Below, in pieces: positions 29,990-41,379 of a DNA stretch of 64,000 nt. Position 1 is the stretch's first letter. Each line of letters begins with the position of its first letter. Below the pieces are notes generated by a model, which was not told the DNA's origin, did not search any database, and was given only the letters and a program-made list of their open reading frames with translations. This stretch comes from Meconema thalassinum (lineage: Eukaryota > Arthropoda > Insecta > Orthoptera > Tettigoniidae): contig OX336393.1 of the NCBI GenBank assembly GCA_946902985.2, positions 358,032,779 through 358,096,778 on the forward strand. The letters are read 5' to 3'. The position numbers were made by a program, and so were the translations under genes.

Positions 29990-31875
29990 GGTATACCTTT
30001 CCTGGATGTAATGACGTAACTCACCGGCAGAGATAGTGTGCCTTCAATTTACAAAAGTTTCACAAACTGCTATGTAAACAACAATAAATTCCATGTGTTA
30101 TAGTCCAGGACACCTTAAATAAGTTACTCGAAAACCAACATGGCCGCCACATTTGGTGTTGCCAACTTACATCATTTAACACCAAAAAGTCAGCACACAC
30201 ATCCATGTAACACGTATCGCAAATGATCCAAACTAAGTAAAGGCTCTTTTACGAAAATACGTTTTACATGAAGTTGTGAAGCAGTCCTAGCTCAAGTTAG
30301 GGACATCTTGGTCATCAGTCCTCGACAGTAACTCTTAAGCAGTATTATGGTAGTGAAGTTAACTTAAATTATCTCTTCTAGATTGATTTTTAAAGCATCA
30401 TATAAAATGCATAAGAACAGAAACATTAATACTTACTCATTTATTTTCGCCAGGGAGCTAAAGATGAGCATGTTCATTTCTTTTTATAGGCTATATTTTT
30501 ATAATTAGTCCAAAAATGCAGACCATTCTGTTTTAAGATGAGCGTTCAGAGAAGGATTTAGGAGTAGGAGAGAAATATAATAGTAGGGTACATATTAGCT
30601 TATTATTTCTTTATTTTTGATAAGTACCGTACTCATTTCTTGCATGTATTGGCAACTCAAACTAACACTTGGGGCGCTGCGGTCGGGCTGGATAAGTAGG
30701 GTAAAAATACTCAATAACACGCGTTTGATATGGAACACTTTTTATTTTTCGGTTATAATCAGTAAATGTGGTCCCTAAAATAATGACAGTGTTATTTTTG
30801 ATTGTATATATGTATAACTGTGCGATACACGTGATCTAATTTGTGTGTTCCACTGGATTTTATGTGTCAATTGCATATTATCAAACATCGGTTGTCTGCT
30901 GGTATCTGTTTTTGAGCAGTTCGAGTCATGGCGCTGTTACTTTAAAAGCTATATTTGAGTTTGCTCACTGTACCATAGACTGTAGAAATTATTTGCTGCT
31001 TGGTAGGGCGAAGGGATGAGTTTAACTTGTATTAAAGCTCGGGGGACACAGGAATTAGATGGTTAGCTGGTGGGTTTGGTGTAGAATATCGGACTGGTAG
31101 CAGGTTCTCGCAGAGTTGATATTTACCCTGCGAAGTCAAATTAGGCCTATATGACTCGTAGTGGAATGGCTCGGATATCGCAGAGCGAGGTGATGGCGAT
31201 TGGTAGGGTAATTGGAAATGAACTAGGGAGGGGGAAGGATACCTGACTGATGAAGCTTGGCTGTAGTCGGCTGGTGTAGGCCTAGCTGTCTTGGTACGGC
31301 TTGGCTCGGCGTAAACAGTGAACAACCCGTCCTGTCGTCAGTGAGTGTAGTGGTGAGTGGTCCAACCCGCTCCTGTTGCCCGTATTTATTTGGTTTCGTC
31401 ACCTTTTGGCTATTGCTATTTACATCTTTTGGAAAGTGATGAAAACTTATATCCGCAGACCTCTTTTATGCATCGACTTACAGCCGTTAACTGAGCAATA
31501 TACGTTGCTTTTACTCATTTTACACTCCATCAACGAGTAACTTATTACTTATGTATAAAGACACGAAGAAATTACCTCGATCTGCTTACGAATACAAGAA
31601 ACCATATACAACCAGTCACCACGTGACAAATGTACCCTACTTGGTAAGTTTCTAATTTTTACCGCTAGATGTCATATCAGATAGCTGGAGTTGCCAATAG
31701 GCCTACATATATGAAGGCAGAATTGAGACAAGCTGTTGAAAGCCTGTTGGCAAATCCCTATTGAGATGCAAGAAGATGGTTGATCCAATGCTTAGGCCTA
31801 AAACCATTCGAACTAGTCGTGGATTTTTGGGGCATTAGACTAATGGCAACTCGAAGATTTCGTCTTGGAATGGTA
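29990..31875. other. No recognised feature
   Basis: It holds one short piece of the repeat seen at 10370 (GACATCTTGGTCATCAGTCC near 30302). Otherwise it is unique-looking AT-rich sequence. A moderately GC-richer patch lies at 31060-31400, without a supportable gene. Confidence 0.35.
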
Positions 31876-31879
31876 GAAA

Positions 31880-32250
31880 GCAGCAGTTGGTTGATTTTGG
31901 GGCTTTGTGACATCATGAGATGTAGATCTGTGTACTTGGGCATGTGGAATTTTCTGATAACCTGTGTTATTGTGATGGCTGGATTAGTGTGTGCATTTAT
32001 TATTCAGATGAGGATTGGGAACGAGGTGGCCATGGCCTTAATTTAGGAACCATCCCGGCATTTGCCAGGAGTAGAAGCGTGGAAACCACTTCCAAGATGG
32101 CTAAGATAGGAATCGAACCCTCCTTTTCTCAGTTTTGCCTCATGAGACTGAGTGTGCCTTGTTCCATCCCTCAGACCTAAATTAAAATTTATTGGCAGAG
32201 CTGGAAATTGAACCTGGACCAACTGCCAAAAAATGCTAACCACACAACGC
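31880..32250 (-). mobile_element. SINE family C
   Basis: On the plus strand the tail is read in reverse (GGGGCTTTGTGACATCATGA … GTGTTATTGTGATGGCTGGA). The central domain follows (GGAACCATCCCGGCATTTGC), then AGGAATCGAACCCTCCTTTT, CTCATGAGACTGAGTGTGCC and the head-side block ending AATTGAACCTGGACCAACTG. It is close to full length but diverged. Confidence 0.7.
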
Positions 32251-33360
32251 GAGATGGTTGGTAGAATAGTCTCCTGACCTCTCATCAACCGGCACATTAA
32301 AAGCCACTTGTAGAAAATTCAATTAATTCACTGAGAAATTCACGAGTTAAGTACAGGCGTTGAAAGGCAAGCTTTATCGACGGAGTAATATCTTGAAAAT
32401 TATAACTATAAGATATCAACACAAAACAATTTTCTGTGGAGAGCTGAGTTATTTAAATTGCGAGAGCGGAATATATGAGAGGGAATTGAACTGAGGCAGC
32501 GTTGTCGCGAATGGGTACGTCCTCTACACTTCCACTCATTTCTACATGATCATAATAATAGCATTATCATGACGAATACAATACATAGTGTTATCACTGA
32601 CCGAGTTCAAGTGCGCCCCGCTGTTGGCCAGCGCTAGTGGTGCAGACCCCCAACGCTACAGTCAACCGCAGTCAGCTGTTCAAAAATGGGATACGCGCTG
32701 GCCTGCGTAAACCTCTTTACGAAGGCTGCGGTTACGCTGATTGCATCAAATTTTCAGTGCATATTCTAAAATAAAATAATAGCCTGCCTTCAACCAAAAA
32801 TGTTCAAGGCAAAACGACATACGTAATAGAGGTAACACTTCAGGAGTGATGAACCAAGTAGAATACTTAACTTAGCCTAAATACCTTGTGTAATGATGAA
32901 TAATAATTATGGAAGTGATGTCCTAATAGATGCCTTCTCCTTAGCTGTCTGTAACCCATCCGCTATGCCCTTTTATAAAACGACATATACTGTAGTGAAA
33001 TTTCAGATTAATTCTGTACCATGTATCACTCTTTTTTCTTTTTGCTTTCACTTAGATAATATATCATTTTCATACCTTATTTCTTCTTCTGGCGGGAGGG
33101 GGGGGGGACATTATCAATTGTAACTACTAACCTTGATCACTTCTGCACCGGATATATGTGCTAAATCACTTAAACATGTGTTTTTATTTATTGTATATTT
33201 AACAACCGCAGCCATGTTCGACAGCATATTTGGTATGTGAAACTGCCGCAGTGAGCGATCACATTGACGTCATTAGTTACCAACATATCCGATACTAAAT
33301 AGGCCTACATTAGACGACACATGTAATGTTGTAGTTATGTGAGAAAAAGAAATAAACGAG
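32251..33360. other. No recognised feature
   Basis: AT-rich intergenic or intronic sequence with a short G-run (33090-33110). Nothing gene-like is supported. Confidence 0.4.
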
Positions 33361-33365
33361 CTCTT

Positions 33366-34570
33366 CTTGGTTAGACGACTGACTGGACGAAACCATTGGT
33401 CGCTACTTGTTTAGACGACTGTCCGGACGAAAATTACCGATTGCACTACAAGCAAGGAGGTCTGGGCATAAGCCCCAGGTTAGGTTTGTTTTGTATGTAG
33501 AACAGTATTTACCACTGTAATGAACGCTGATAGCAAGAATTTCATGTTTCGAACTAATCGGGAAAAAACAGCGCCTCACTGCCTGAAAGTTATTGGTCTA
33601 GGCACAAACCATGGGTTTGGATGAAAATTATTGATGCGTGTCTACCCCCACTGTGCGTGACAAATTCCAGGGGTGTTTGTATGGCCTAATGAATTAACAA
33701 TTATTGGTTTAGACAAAAACAGCTTGCACAATCCATTGCGAACTGGTTCAAACTTGGCGCTATTTTGTTTCATGGTACCGCGCTTATACAAAGTAGTCCC
33801 GTAAGTGTGGGATTGGCAATACTGTACTTGTGCATAATTAACAGCGAAAATGGCAGACTCAGCTGGAATTCCATCTATATAAGTCGTGATCCTATTTGGG
33901 ACATCCTGAGATCTGAAAAATGCACACTTTTCCACGAACCTGGAAGTAAAATGGATAAGGGGCACCTGCCACATTGCAACAAACTTGATGTGACTGCTAG
34001 AATTTCAGGAAACCTCACACAACTCTATTGGAATGCAAGAAAGCTGATGGATTGGAATCTGGGCTAGCCATAAGAAACAACAACAATGCTTTAATATGAA
34101 AAATTGAGGTAACGCGGGCCGCGTTAGCTAATATATAACACCCCCGATTTTTGTCATGCACAGTGGGGGTAGTCAAGCATCAATAACCTTTATCCAGACC
34201 AATGGTTTTGCCTTTTATTTCATTATTCACGCCCAATGTCCAAGCTGTGTAGTATAGGCCTACGAGATCTATGAAATTTTTAGTTTTCTATTACCGTATA
34301 ATGTATAGCCTACAAATATCGTTACCTGTGTGCTACTAATTCTAGCGCAGCCATCACAGCATACAGTCACAATCATGTCCGATACAGGTGTATAAGCCAC
34401 TTTCTACTTTCATTCAGAATTAATAATACACGTAGGCTGTAGCTGCGACCAATATTTATAACTTATTGCAACCAGTGGCTTCGCCCAAACCGTGTCATCT
34501 AACCAAGTAGCGAACAATGACTTTGTCTCACCCAACATGATAACATCAGTAATTTTCACCCAGACATGCA
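33366..34570. mobile_element. Complex inverted-repeat DNA element with nested termini
   Basis: An inner element (33601-34212) has inverted ends of about 80 bp: GGCACAAACCATGGGTTTGG and the reverse-complemented right end GGCAAAACCATTGGTCTGG, both continuing into CTACCCCCACTGTGC. Outside it, TTAGACGACTG(A/T)C-GGACGAAA motifs at 33371-33450 recur inverted at 34480-34570. The motifs are related to the inner termini, so one element with iterated ~40-bp terminal motifs, or a nest of two relatives, is possible. No transposase is recognised. Confidence 0.5.
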
Positions 34571-34783
34571 GTGGCGCAGTAACTTATGTCGAGAACTAAA
34601 AGAGAGCTATGAGATATTGTTGGTATTCTCTGGAAATTGGCATATGTGACTCTAGCGCAGTGCATATACCATGCACATGTGAGTATATGGCTCTTCAGAA
34701 TGATGATTGATTCATGTTGCACAACCCTTGAAGTTCGTTGAAGGGCATCACACTACTCTGTCGCAACCATGACTGAAACAAAT

Positions 34784-36228
34784 AACAAGTAGTTCCGTGA
34801 AGAACTATACAGCCTATTTTCATATATCCTACTTATGTTAATTGCCACTATCAACATACACAATTTCTGTTTGATTGCTGTAATAGATTCGTAGATATTA
34901 AGATCCGACTAAATATTTCGGATGGTCGCCATGTTGGATTTTATATATGTAGGTCCTAGAGTTATGTACTGTTACATGCAGATTATTGTGAACGTGTAGT
35001 ATTCAAACTTCAATCGCATTATTAGGACACAAGAAAAAAACAAGGAGATTTTAAAATTTTTCACAGCTGCCATCTTGAGGTTATGGAAACAATTGAAATA
35101 AATTAGATGCCAGTGGATTAACATTCGTATAAGGATTTACTGTACCAAGTTTCACTGCACTCGGATGGTTAAATTGCGAGAAACGTCCATGTGAATATTT
35201 ATAATTCGCGACACCGCCATGTTGGATTTGTGATCACCAGGTTATTTAAAGTCCTATAGGTGAACTTAAGTTCATAGCCCCTATGAACATTAAAAAATGC
35301 ATTTTGATTGCTAAAATAGATTCGTAGATATTCAGTATCGTCTAAATATTTCGGATGGTCGCCATGTTGGATTGTTAAATGTATAGGCCATAGAGTCATG
35401 TACCATTAAAGGAAAATTATTGCGTAGGTTCATTATTCAAACTTTCACTTCGATCGCATGACTACATCACAAGAAATAAAAACTTAATTTTAAAATTCGC
35501 ACTGCCGCCATCTTGAGGTTATGTAAACAATTGAACTAAATTAGATACCAGTGGATTACAATGTGTATAAATATTTCCTGTACCAGGTTTCAGTGAGCTT
35601 GGAACATTAAATCGCGAGAAAGGTCTATTTAAAATTTTCTAATTCGCTTGGCCGCCATGTTCGTTTTGTAGTTAACCGGTTTTTGAAAGTCTTATAGATG
35701 GACTTCCAGTAGTGCCCTTTATCTCCGTACAAAATTTTAGGGAGATACCGCTAATAGTTTCAGAGATATAGAATGCCGGTGAAATATTTCGCACATCCGC
35801 CATCTTGTGATTATGTAAACAATTGAACCAAGTTAGATGTCGGTGCATTACAATGTGTATAAACATATACTGTACCAAGTTTTATTGCGTTTGGTTGGTT
35901 AAATCGCGAGAAACGTCTATTTAAATGTCGCAAATTCGCGTGGCCGCCATGTTGGTTTTGTAGTTACCAGTTTTTCAAAAGTCACGTAGGTGAACTTCTT
36001 GTATTTCCCTTTATCAGCGTAATAAATTCCAGGGTGATATCGGTAATAGTTTCGGAGATATTGAATGCTGGTGAAATATTTCGCACAGCCGCCATGTTGG
36101 ATTGGTGGTCGTAACAAAATTTGAAGGGCACGGTCGAGGTCGCCGGGAATAGTGCTATGAACTTTCCGAGTTTCATTGAAATCGCTCCTGCCGTTTAGAT
36201 TTTATTAGGGACACACACACACACGAAT

Positions 36229-36260
<32 letters not shown>

Positions 36261-36322
36261 CACACACACACGGACAAAAGGTGATCTCATAAGCCTATTT
36301 TTTCAAAATTGAAAATAGGCTA
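34784..36322 (-). mobile_element. Helentron/DINE-like nonautonomous element 2
   Basis: It is the opposite-strand twin of 19127-20608. On the minus strand the 5' end is TAGCCTATTTTCAATTTTG (at 36322), followed by GT repeats, diverged units with GCCGCCATGTTGG-type blocks, GAAAATAGGCTGTATAG, the hairpin TAGTTC-TTCACG-GAACTA and CTTGTT (34784). At least three internal unit copies are recognisable. No coding sequence. Confidence 0.55.
36205..36272. repeat. (CA)n microsatellite inside the Helentron-like element
   Basis: Long CA runs with two short interruptions (GAAT, G). It corresponds to the GT run near the 5' end of element 1. Confidence 0.9.
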
Positions 36323-36324
36323 AA

Positions 36325-37730
36325 ATAGGCCTAATATAAATATTTTGTCTGCCTACTACTAAGTAGGCTATAGGTCAGTAGCCAGGTACATAAGTTATAA
36401 GCTTCATAAATAATCACCAATACATTCACTACCACCAACCGAGTGCGAATCATAGACTAGGCCTACTTCCAAGCTTAAGAGTTACCGGTACATGTGCAAT
36501 GTATTATAATATTATGGCTGACGGCATTTGGAATTCGAGAATAATATACATTACTATATTAGAAGGCGAATTGAACCTAAGAATACATTCCCGAGAGAGA
36601 ACTTACATAGGCTATATTTTAGGTTATGTTTGAATTAGGCCTATACGGAAAATGCAGTCGGTAGACTATTTCAAAATTTCCAAAGACCATTAAGGTTTTT
36701 TATTACGTTATTTGTGCTCTGACTGAATATAAAAATAAATAAAACAACGATTAAATAACTCTGTACTTTAAATTGTGTAGGTCTAGGCTAGGCCTACTTA
36801 CTTAAATTGTAGTGATCTTTGTAGAGTTACTCCAATCCATCTCCAATCTTGTTCTCGTATTTTTTAGGCGTCATGATGGAATCTAAATAAGAATTGACAC
36901 ACACATATCAAGAGTCTATAATAACTGTATAAACTGTTTTAATCGATGTATATTACTAGTACTTACCTTGTACAACTTGTTACAACTTCATTAGACTTGA
37001 ATTTGCAAAGAAAACTGTGAAATTATTTAAATAATAAGTCATTAGTTACAGTCGTAATTATAATGTTGGCTGACTTTGTGAAAGATACATTCTGGGAGTT
37101 ATTGCCAGAAACATGTCGGCAACTGTGTGGTACGGAATTTTACTGGTATTATGGTCTTTGGAGATGGCGGGATTTTAAGCAGGGTTGGCGACAATGTGCT
37201 CGCACCTGAAAACAACTTACCTTCAAGAAATCCAACCATAAACCAACATTTACGTAGGCATAGGGGACGGCTGTTAATGTTGCCTACCCTGTCTTGATCT
37301 AGTAACTCATTTAAGCTGTCCCAGACTATACCTTGCAATAGAGTGCTAATTAAATAGCCTAAGCTTTCAAGAAATATTTGGATTATATTACTTAGGAAAC
37401 ACCTGTCACAGTGAAACATGAAATAACTTAATATAACGCGGAAAATCACTGAGTAGCTATTAATTTTTCCGGCACTGTAACGTTGGCACGGCACTCTATT
37501 TAGATTAAGCGTGGAATTTCATAACCGAATAATTGAGTAAAAATATTTGTGGGCATTATGATAGAATGTTTTGTAGCTTGTGAATTAACACTGGCATTCC
37601 CCCGTCAGCAATATTACTGCCTGCGAATATTGTACGATGCCGACGCTACGACCTGAAATACCTAATTTACTCCCTTGTTAGGTCTTGGTCCTCAACCCTC
37701 CGTTAGTCTGTCAGCCCCTTAGAATTGTTT
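36325..37730. other. No recognised feature
   Basis: AT-rich sequence with several AGGCCTA motifs. The minus strand is open from 37099 to 37494 (about 131 codons), but I see no domain, signal or context to support a gene. Confidence 0.35.
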
Positions 37731-37732
37731 AG

Positions 37733-37814
37733 AGGAGCGTGATGGTCCAGTAGTCAAGTTACTTGCCTCTCACCATAGCGGACCGGGCTCGATTCGCAGT
37801 CAATGCATATGAGA
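37733..37814 (+). mobile_element. SINE family E head, truncated and fused to a family B copy
   Basis: GAGCGTGATGGTCCAGTAGT, then GACCGGGCTCGATTCGCAGT and CAATGCATATGAGA are the first 80 bp of family E. The sequence then passes directly into the family B tail (TTGGTTGGTT). The remainder of E is not found after the B copy. Confidence 0.65.
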
Positions 37815-38330
37815 TTGGTTGGTTCTTAAGTTTAGGGGCTGCGACAACGCGGTCATGTAGCCCCGTGTACTTTGGGTGTGTGTAGAATCTGCCTGATAAC
37901 CGGTGTTAATTGTGATGACTGTATTAGTGTGTGTTATCTGTTTATTAATTTAAGTACTGCAACTTAGAATTTTTCAAATAGTTCCTACTTTTGCCGCCAA
38001 GCGCCACCGTCAACGACTACCAGGCCAAGTTCAGAACTTAGCTACTAGACGCCACCACAGTCGACTCTTGGCAACGAACGTAGAAACCTAAGAGCGTTGT
38101 TTACATTCTTAACCTATCCAATTTAGCTTCACACAGGTGCAATTAGTGGAAGGTTCTTTAACATGCCATAAATCTATGACATGGGACCGCCGGCTTTACT
38201 TCCCCTCCGAAGGAAGGCATACTGAGGGATTTCTAACGCTCTTAAAAAATCCGACGACTTCGGCCGGGTTTGAACCCGCTATCTTGGGCATAGAAGCTCA
38301 GCATGCTACCAACTACGCCACCGAAGCCGC
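37815..38330 (-). mobile_element. SINE family B, full length
   Basis: It runs from the AACC tail (plus-strand TTGGTTGGTTC) to the head (minus-strand GCGGCTTCGGTGGCGTAGTT, then GGTAGCATGC). A and B boxes and all body blocks are present. It is the best preserved family B copy here; no target duplication is visible. Confidence 0.8.
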
Positions 38331-38334
38331 TATA

Positions 38335-38780
38335 ATAATACTAATACGAATAATAATAATAATCAAGAGGAGGGGCCATGATAAGGAGAAATAGGCTAGG
38401 AGACGTGTAAAATGGCAGAAGATATCTAAGGAAGTAACCACAAGTAGATGTGAGGGCGAAACATATGGAGCAGGGCTGTCTGAGTGAGTAAATATTAACT
38501 TGCCCTCTATCCCATTACTTTCATTCAATTTTTTGCTTTGTACAAAATGCTTTTTGCGATGTAATTATTATCAGATATTGTTGTAAAGCTAAGGGTACAG
38601 TTATGTAAATTTGCTCTGGGGTTTGAACTGCTTTGATTTTTAATATGAATTTTGATAGGTAAATTCAAACTTTTCATCCCGATTTTTTAAAATATATAAA
38701 ATGAGAGTTAAATGATTTATGGAAGGAACAGTATCCATCTAACTCCAAAAACCCAGAGCAATTGATGTTTCTATATATCT
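38335..38780. other. No recognised feature
   Basis: An AT-rich stretch starting with a TAA-type microsatellite (38331-38362). No gene seen. Confidence 0.4.
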
Positions 38781-38793
38781 TAACTATAAGTGT

Positions 38794-39102
38794 AACCGAC
38801 AGTAGTGGCTACGCGCGCTAAAGCGCAGCGTTAGGTCATGGGGCCAAGCTCTCTGCTGACTCGGTAGACACGTGGGTTCGAGCCCCACCGTCGGCCGTCC
38901 TTGAAATGGTTTTCCGTGGTTTCCCATTTTCAACACCAGGCAAATGCTGGGACGGTACCTACTGACAGGCCACGGCCGCTTCCTTCCACATCCTTGCCCA
39001 GTTTCATTCGCCTTCATCAATTCCATCTCTCATCCCGACGCGCAGGTCGCCCATGGGCGTCACTTAGAAAGACCTGCACTCGGCCTCTCAGGAGGTCACA
39101 CG

Positions 39103-39133
<31 letters not shown>
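38794..39133 (+). mobile_element. Chimeric SINE (family A head, family D tail), recent insertion
   Basis: Perfect 12-bp direct repeats AACTATAAGTGT stand at 38782-38793 and 39134-39145. The first part is family A (ACCGACAGTAGTGGCTACGC … GTGGGTTCGAGCCCCACC … central domain). Near 39035 it switches to the family D 3' part (GACGCGCAGGTCGCCCATGG … CGGCCTCTCAGGAGG), ending in an unbroken run of 33 A. Intact poly(A) and perfect flanks indicate a young insertion. The switch falls where both parents read TCATCC-CTCATTAA. Confidence 0.85.
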
Positions 39134-39137
<4 letters not shown>

Positions 39138-39501
39138 ATAAGTGTTTTAAAAATCAGCTTGATCAAACAAAAATTTGTCGCAAGGGACTCTTTTATGCCA
39201 CCACACAAAAACTAATAAGGCTAATAAATCATAAATGAGAACATAAGATGCCAGAAACAGTATTCAAGTGGTTAAAATTTGGTATTTATATGACGAAAAT
39301 TGTGGAAGTTGAAACAAGATGTTCAATGAAGAGCATATAGCCTACTTTCTCCTAAATGTATGGGTACATTAGGCCTATAATTTATTAGAAACTCTTTGTC
39401 CTTATCAAGGAGTGGACTAAAATCAACAACATCTCATTGGCTGGAGCCATTTTAATTCTCTGTCTTATATTTCCCTTATTTTATTCTTTTCATATCTTCT
39501 A

Positions 39502-39980
39502 GCTGGTTTTTTTTACCCTCCAGGTTGGTGGAACCCTCGGACTCAGCGAGGGAACTCACCACTACCGCCTTTACGGGCAGTGTCCTAGAGCTGGGAACAT
39601 CGAATCGGAAGGGATACAACTGGTGAGGTGGCACCTCGCCCAGGCGGCCTCACCTGCAAAGCGAACAGGGGCCTCATGAGGGAAGGTAAGGGATGGTTAG
39701 GATGGATAGACAAGGAAGAGGGAAGGAGGCGGCCGTGGCCTTGGAGAAGGTACCATCCCGGCATTTGCCCGAAGACGAAGTGGGAAACCGCGGAAAACCA
39801 CTTCGAGGATGGCTGAGGGGGAATCGAACCCCCTCTTCTCATTTGGGTCACCCGAGGCTGAGTAGACCCCGTTTCAGTCCTCGTACCACTTTGTTCAAAT
39901 TTCGTGGCAGAGCCGGGAATCGAACCCAGGACCTCCGGGCCGGCAGCTAACCATGCTGACCGCTACGCTACGGAGGCGAC
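39502..39980 (-). mobile_element. SINE family C with alternative long tail, 12-bp target duplication
   Basis: Perfect direct repeats TCATATCTTCTA at 39490-39501 and 39981-39992. On the minus strand the head reads GCCTCCGTAGCGTAGCGGTC … CCTGGGTTCGATTCCCGGCT. The family C body and central domain follow. The 3' part then differs from other C copies (GAGGCCGCCTGGGCGAGGTG … GTGGTGAGTTCCCTCGCTGA … CCTGGAGGGTAAAAAAAACC). It is a full-length copy of about 480 bp. Confidence 0.85.
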
Positions 39981-40104
39981 TCATATCTTCTAGTATGTAA
40001 TTAAATGTAAGTCAGTTGTATTTTCATTACCATCCGTATCATTACGGGCAAATAAGCTGGTCATTTTGTCCCTAAAACAACCACTTCCACCACCGTGTAT
40101 CTTT

Positions 40105-40905
40105 TAGCCTACTTTTCACATTTTGCAAAAATGAGGAAAAAGTAGACTTATGAGATCGATCCGGGCAAATGTGTGTCTGTCTGTCCTTCTGTCTGTCTGT
40201 CTGTCTGTCTGTCTGTGTGTGTTTCCCCCCATATCAACTCCTAAACGGCTGCAGCAATCGAAACAAAATTTGGTAGGAATAAAGATCTATACCTGAATAT
40301 CTCAATGCCGTGTTTGAAAATGATGTCAGTGCTACCAACTGCTGAAAAATCGCAATTTAAATTTGAGCTCTATGTTGGATAGGCTATCTTGGAAGGTATA
40401 AATGGGAGCTATTTCAAAATTGGCACAAGTATAGATAATATTTCAATTTAATTTCCAGGAGGTCATACATGACCTACACTATCAATTGGAATTCAACCAA
40501 ATTTTGTATGTGCTATGTGTACATAAACAGATATGACTGAGCGTATTCTTAAGATCCACCAGGGCTGCCAAATGTTAATTAATGCTCTCCATTTCTTTTA
40601 TCCAAATACCAATATATCAGAAAGTATGCAAGCCGACAGCTTTAAACTATGCACACGTATAGTACCTGACATTCTATAATAATTTGGAGTAACTTATAAA
40701 CGTAAGTGCTACCAACATGATTCTAAGCCTGCTAAGAGGTACAACTTTAAATACATGTAACTTCTATACTATAATTTGGATTTCACCAAATTTCGTATGT
40801 GCTGTGTTTACCATAACTGATATGACTATGCGTATTCTTAAGAGCAACTAGGGCTGCCAACTGTTAATCTCTATTTTATCATTTCAAATGATTTCGTCGA
40901 CTTCA
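40105..40905 (+). mobile_element. Helentron/DINE-like element 3, 3' end lost
   Basis: The 5' end TAGCCTACTTTTCACATTTT, its partner GAAAAAGTAGACTTATGAGA, a TCTG microsatellite (40180-40220) and the phrase TCCTAAACGGCTGCAGCAAT are followed by diverged units with ATCAGAAAGTATGCAAGCCG and AGGGCTGCCAACTGTTAATC. The usual 3' hairpin is not present before the 87-bp repeat array starts. Confidence 0.5.
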
Positions 40906-40925
40906 TCGTTATGCTTAGGTCTACC

Positions 40926-41225
40926 GTTATGCGTTACGGTTACGGCGTGTATGACGTCAACATATTGTTCAGTGCATATGCACCGAGTCTGAGTTTACTC
41001 CTGGGGTCTGGCGTTATGCGATACGGAGACGGCGTGTATTACGTCATCATGTTGTTCAGTGCTTATGCACCGAGTCTGAGTTTACTCCTGGGGTCTGGCG
41101 TTATGCGATACGGAGACGGCGTGTATTACGTCATCATGTTGTTCAGTGCTTATGCACCGAGTCTGAGTTTACTCCTGGGGTCTGGCGTTATGCGATACGG
41201 AGACGGCGTGTGCGTGACGTCATAC
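40926..41225. repeat. 87-bp tandem repeat, about 3.5 units
   Basis: GTTATGCGWTACGGWKACGG begins at 40926, 41013, 41100 and 41187. Units 2 and 3 are identical, unit 1 is diverged, unit 4 partial. Because 87 is divisible by three, one frame stays open through the array (29 residues per unit). That explains the 121-codon open frame without any gene. Confidence 0.9.
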
Positions 41226-41379
41226 AGCAGAGTGCCGCAGCCAACGAGAAAGACTGGCCCTGGTGCGCTTTCGTGACGTCAGCAATGTAGTGCTGTTGCA
41301 CCACTTCTGGTTGGGTTATGTATGATGGGAAAATAAACCGTATTGTCTACAAGATGCTAAAATCACAGAATACTTAACC

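Noticed and set aside
29520..30011. 163-codon plus-strand frame
   Set aside because: It is the opposite strand of the Harbinger-like transposase fragment and runs out past the element end.
37099..37494. 131-codon minus-strand open frame
   Set aside because: No recognisable domain, no polyadenylation or splice context, and length possible by chance in this much sequence.
38901..39215. Open frame with a polylysine stretch
   Set aside because: It is translation of the SINE poly(A) tail.
40911..41276. 121-codon open frame as a gene
   Set aside because: It is a by-product of an 87-bp tandem repeat; no start context, signals or homologous family.
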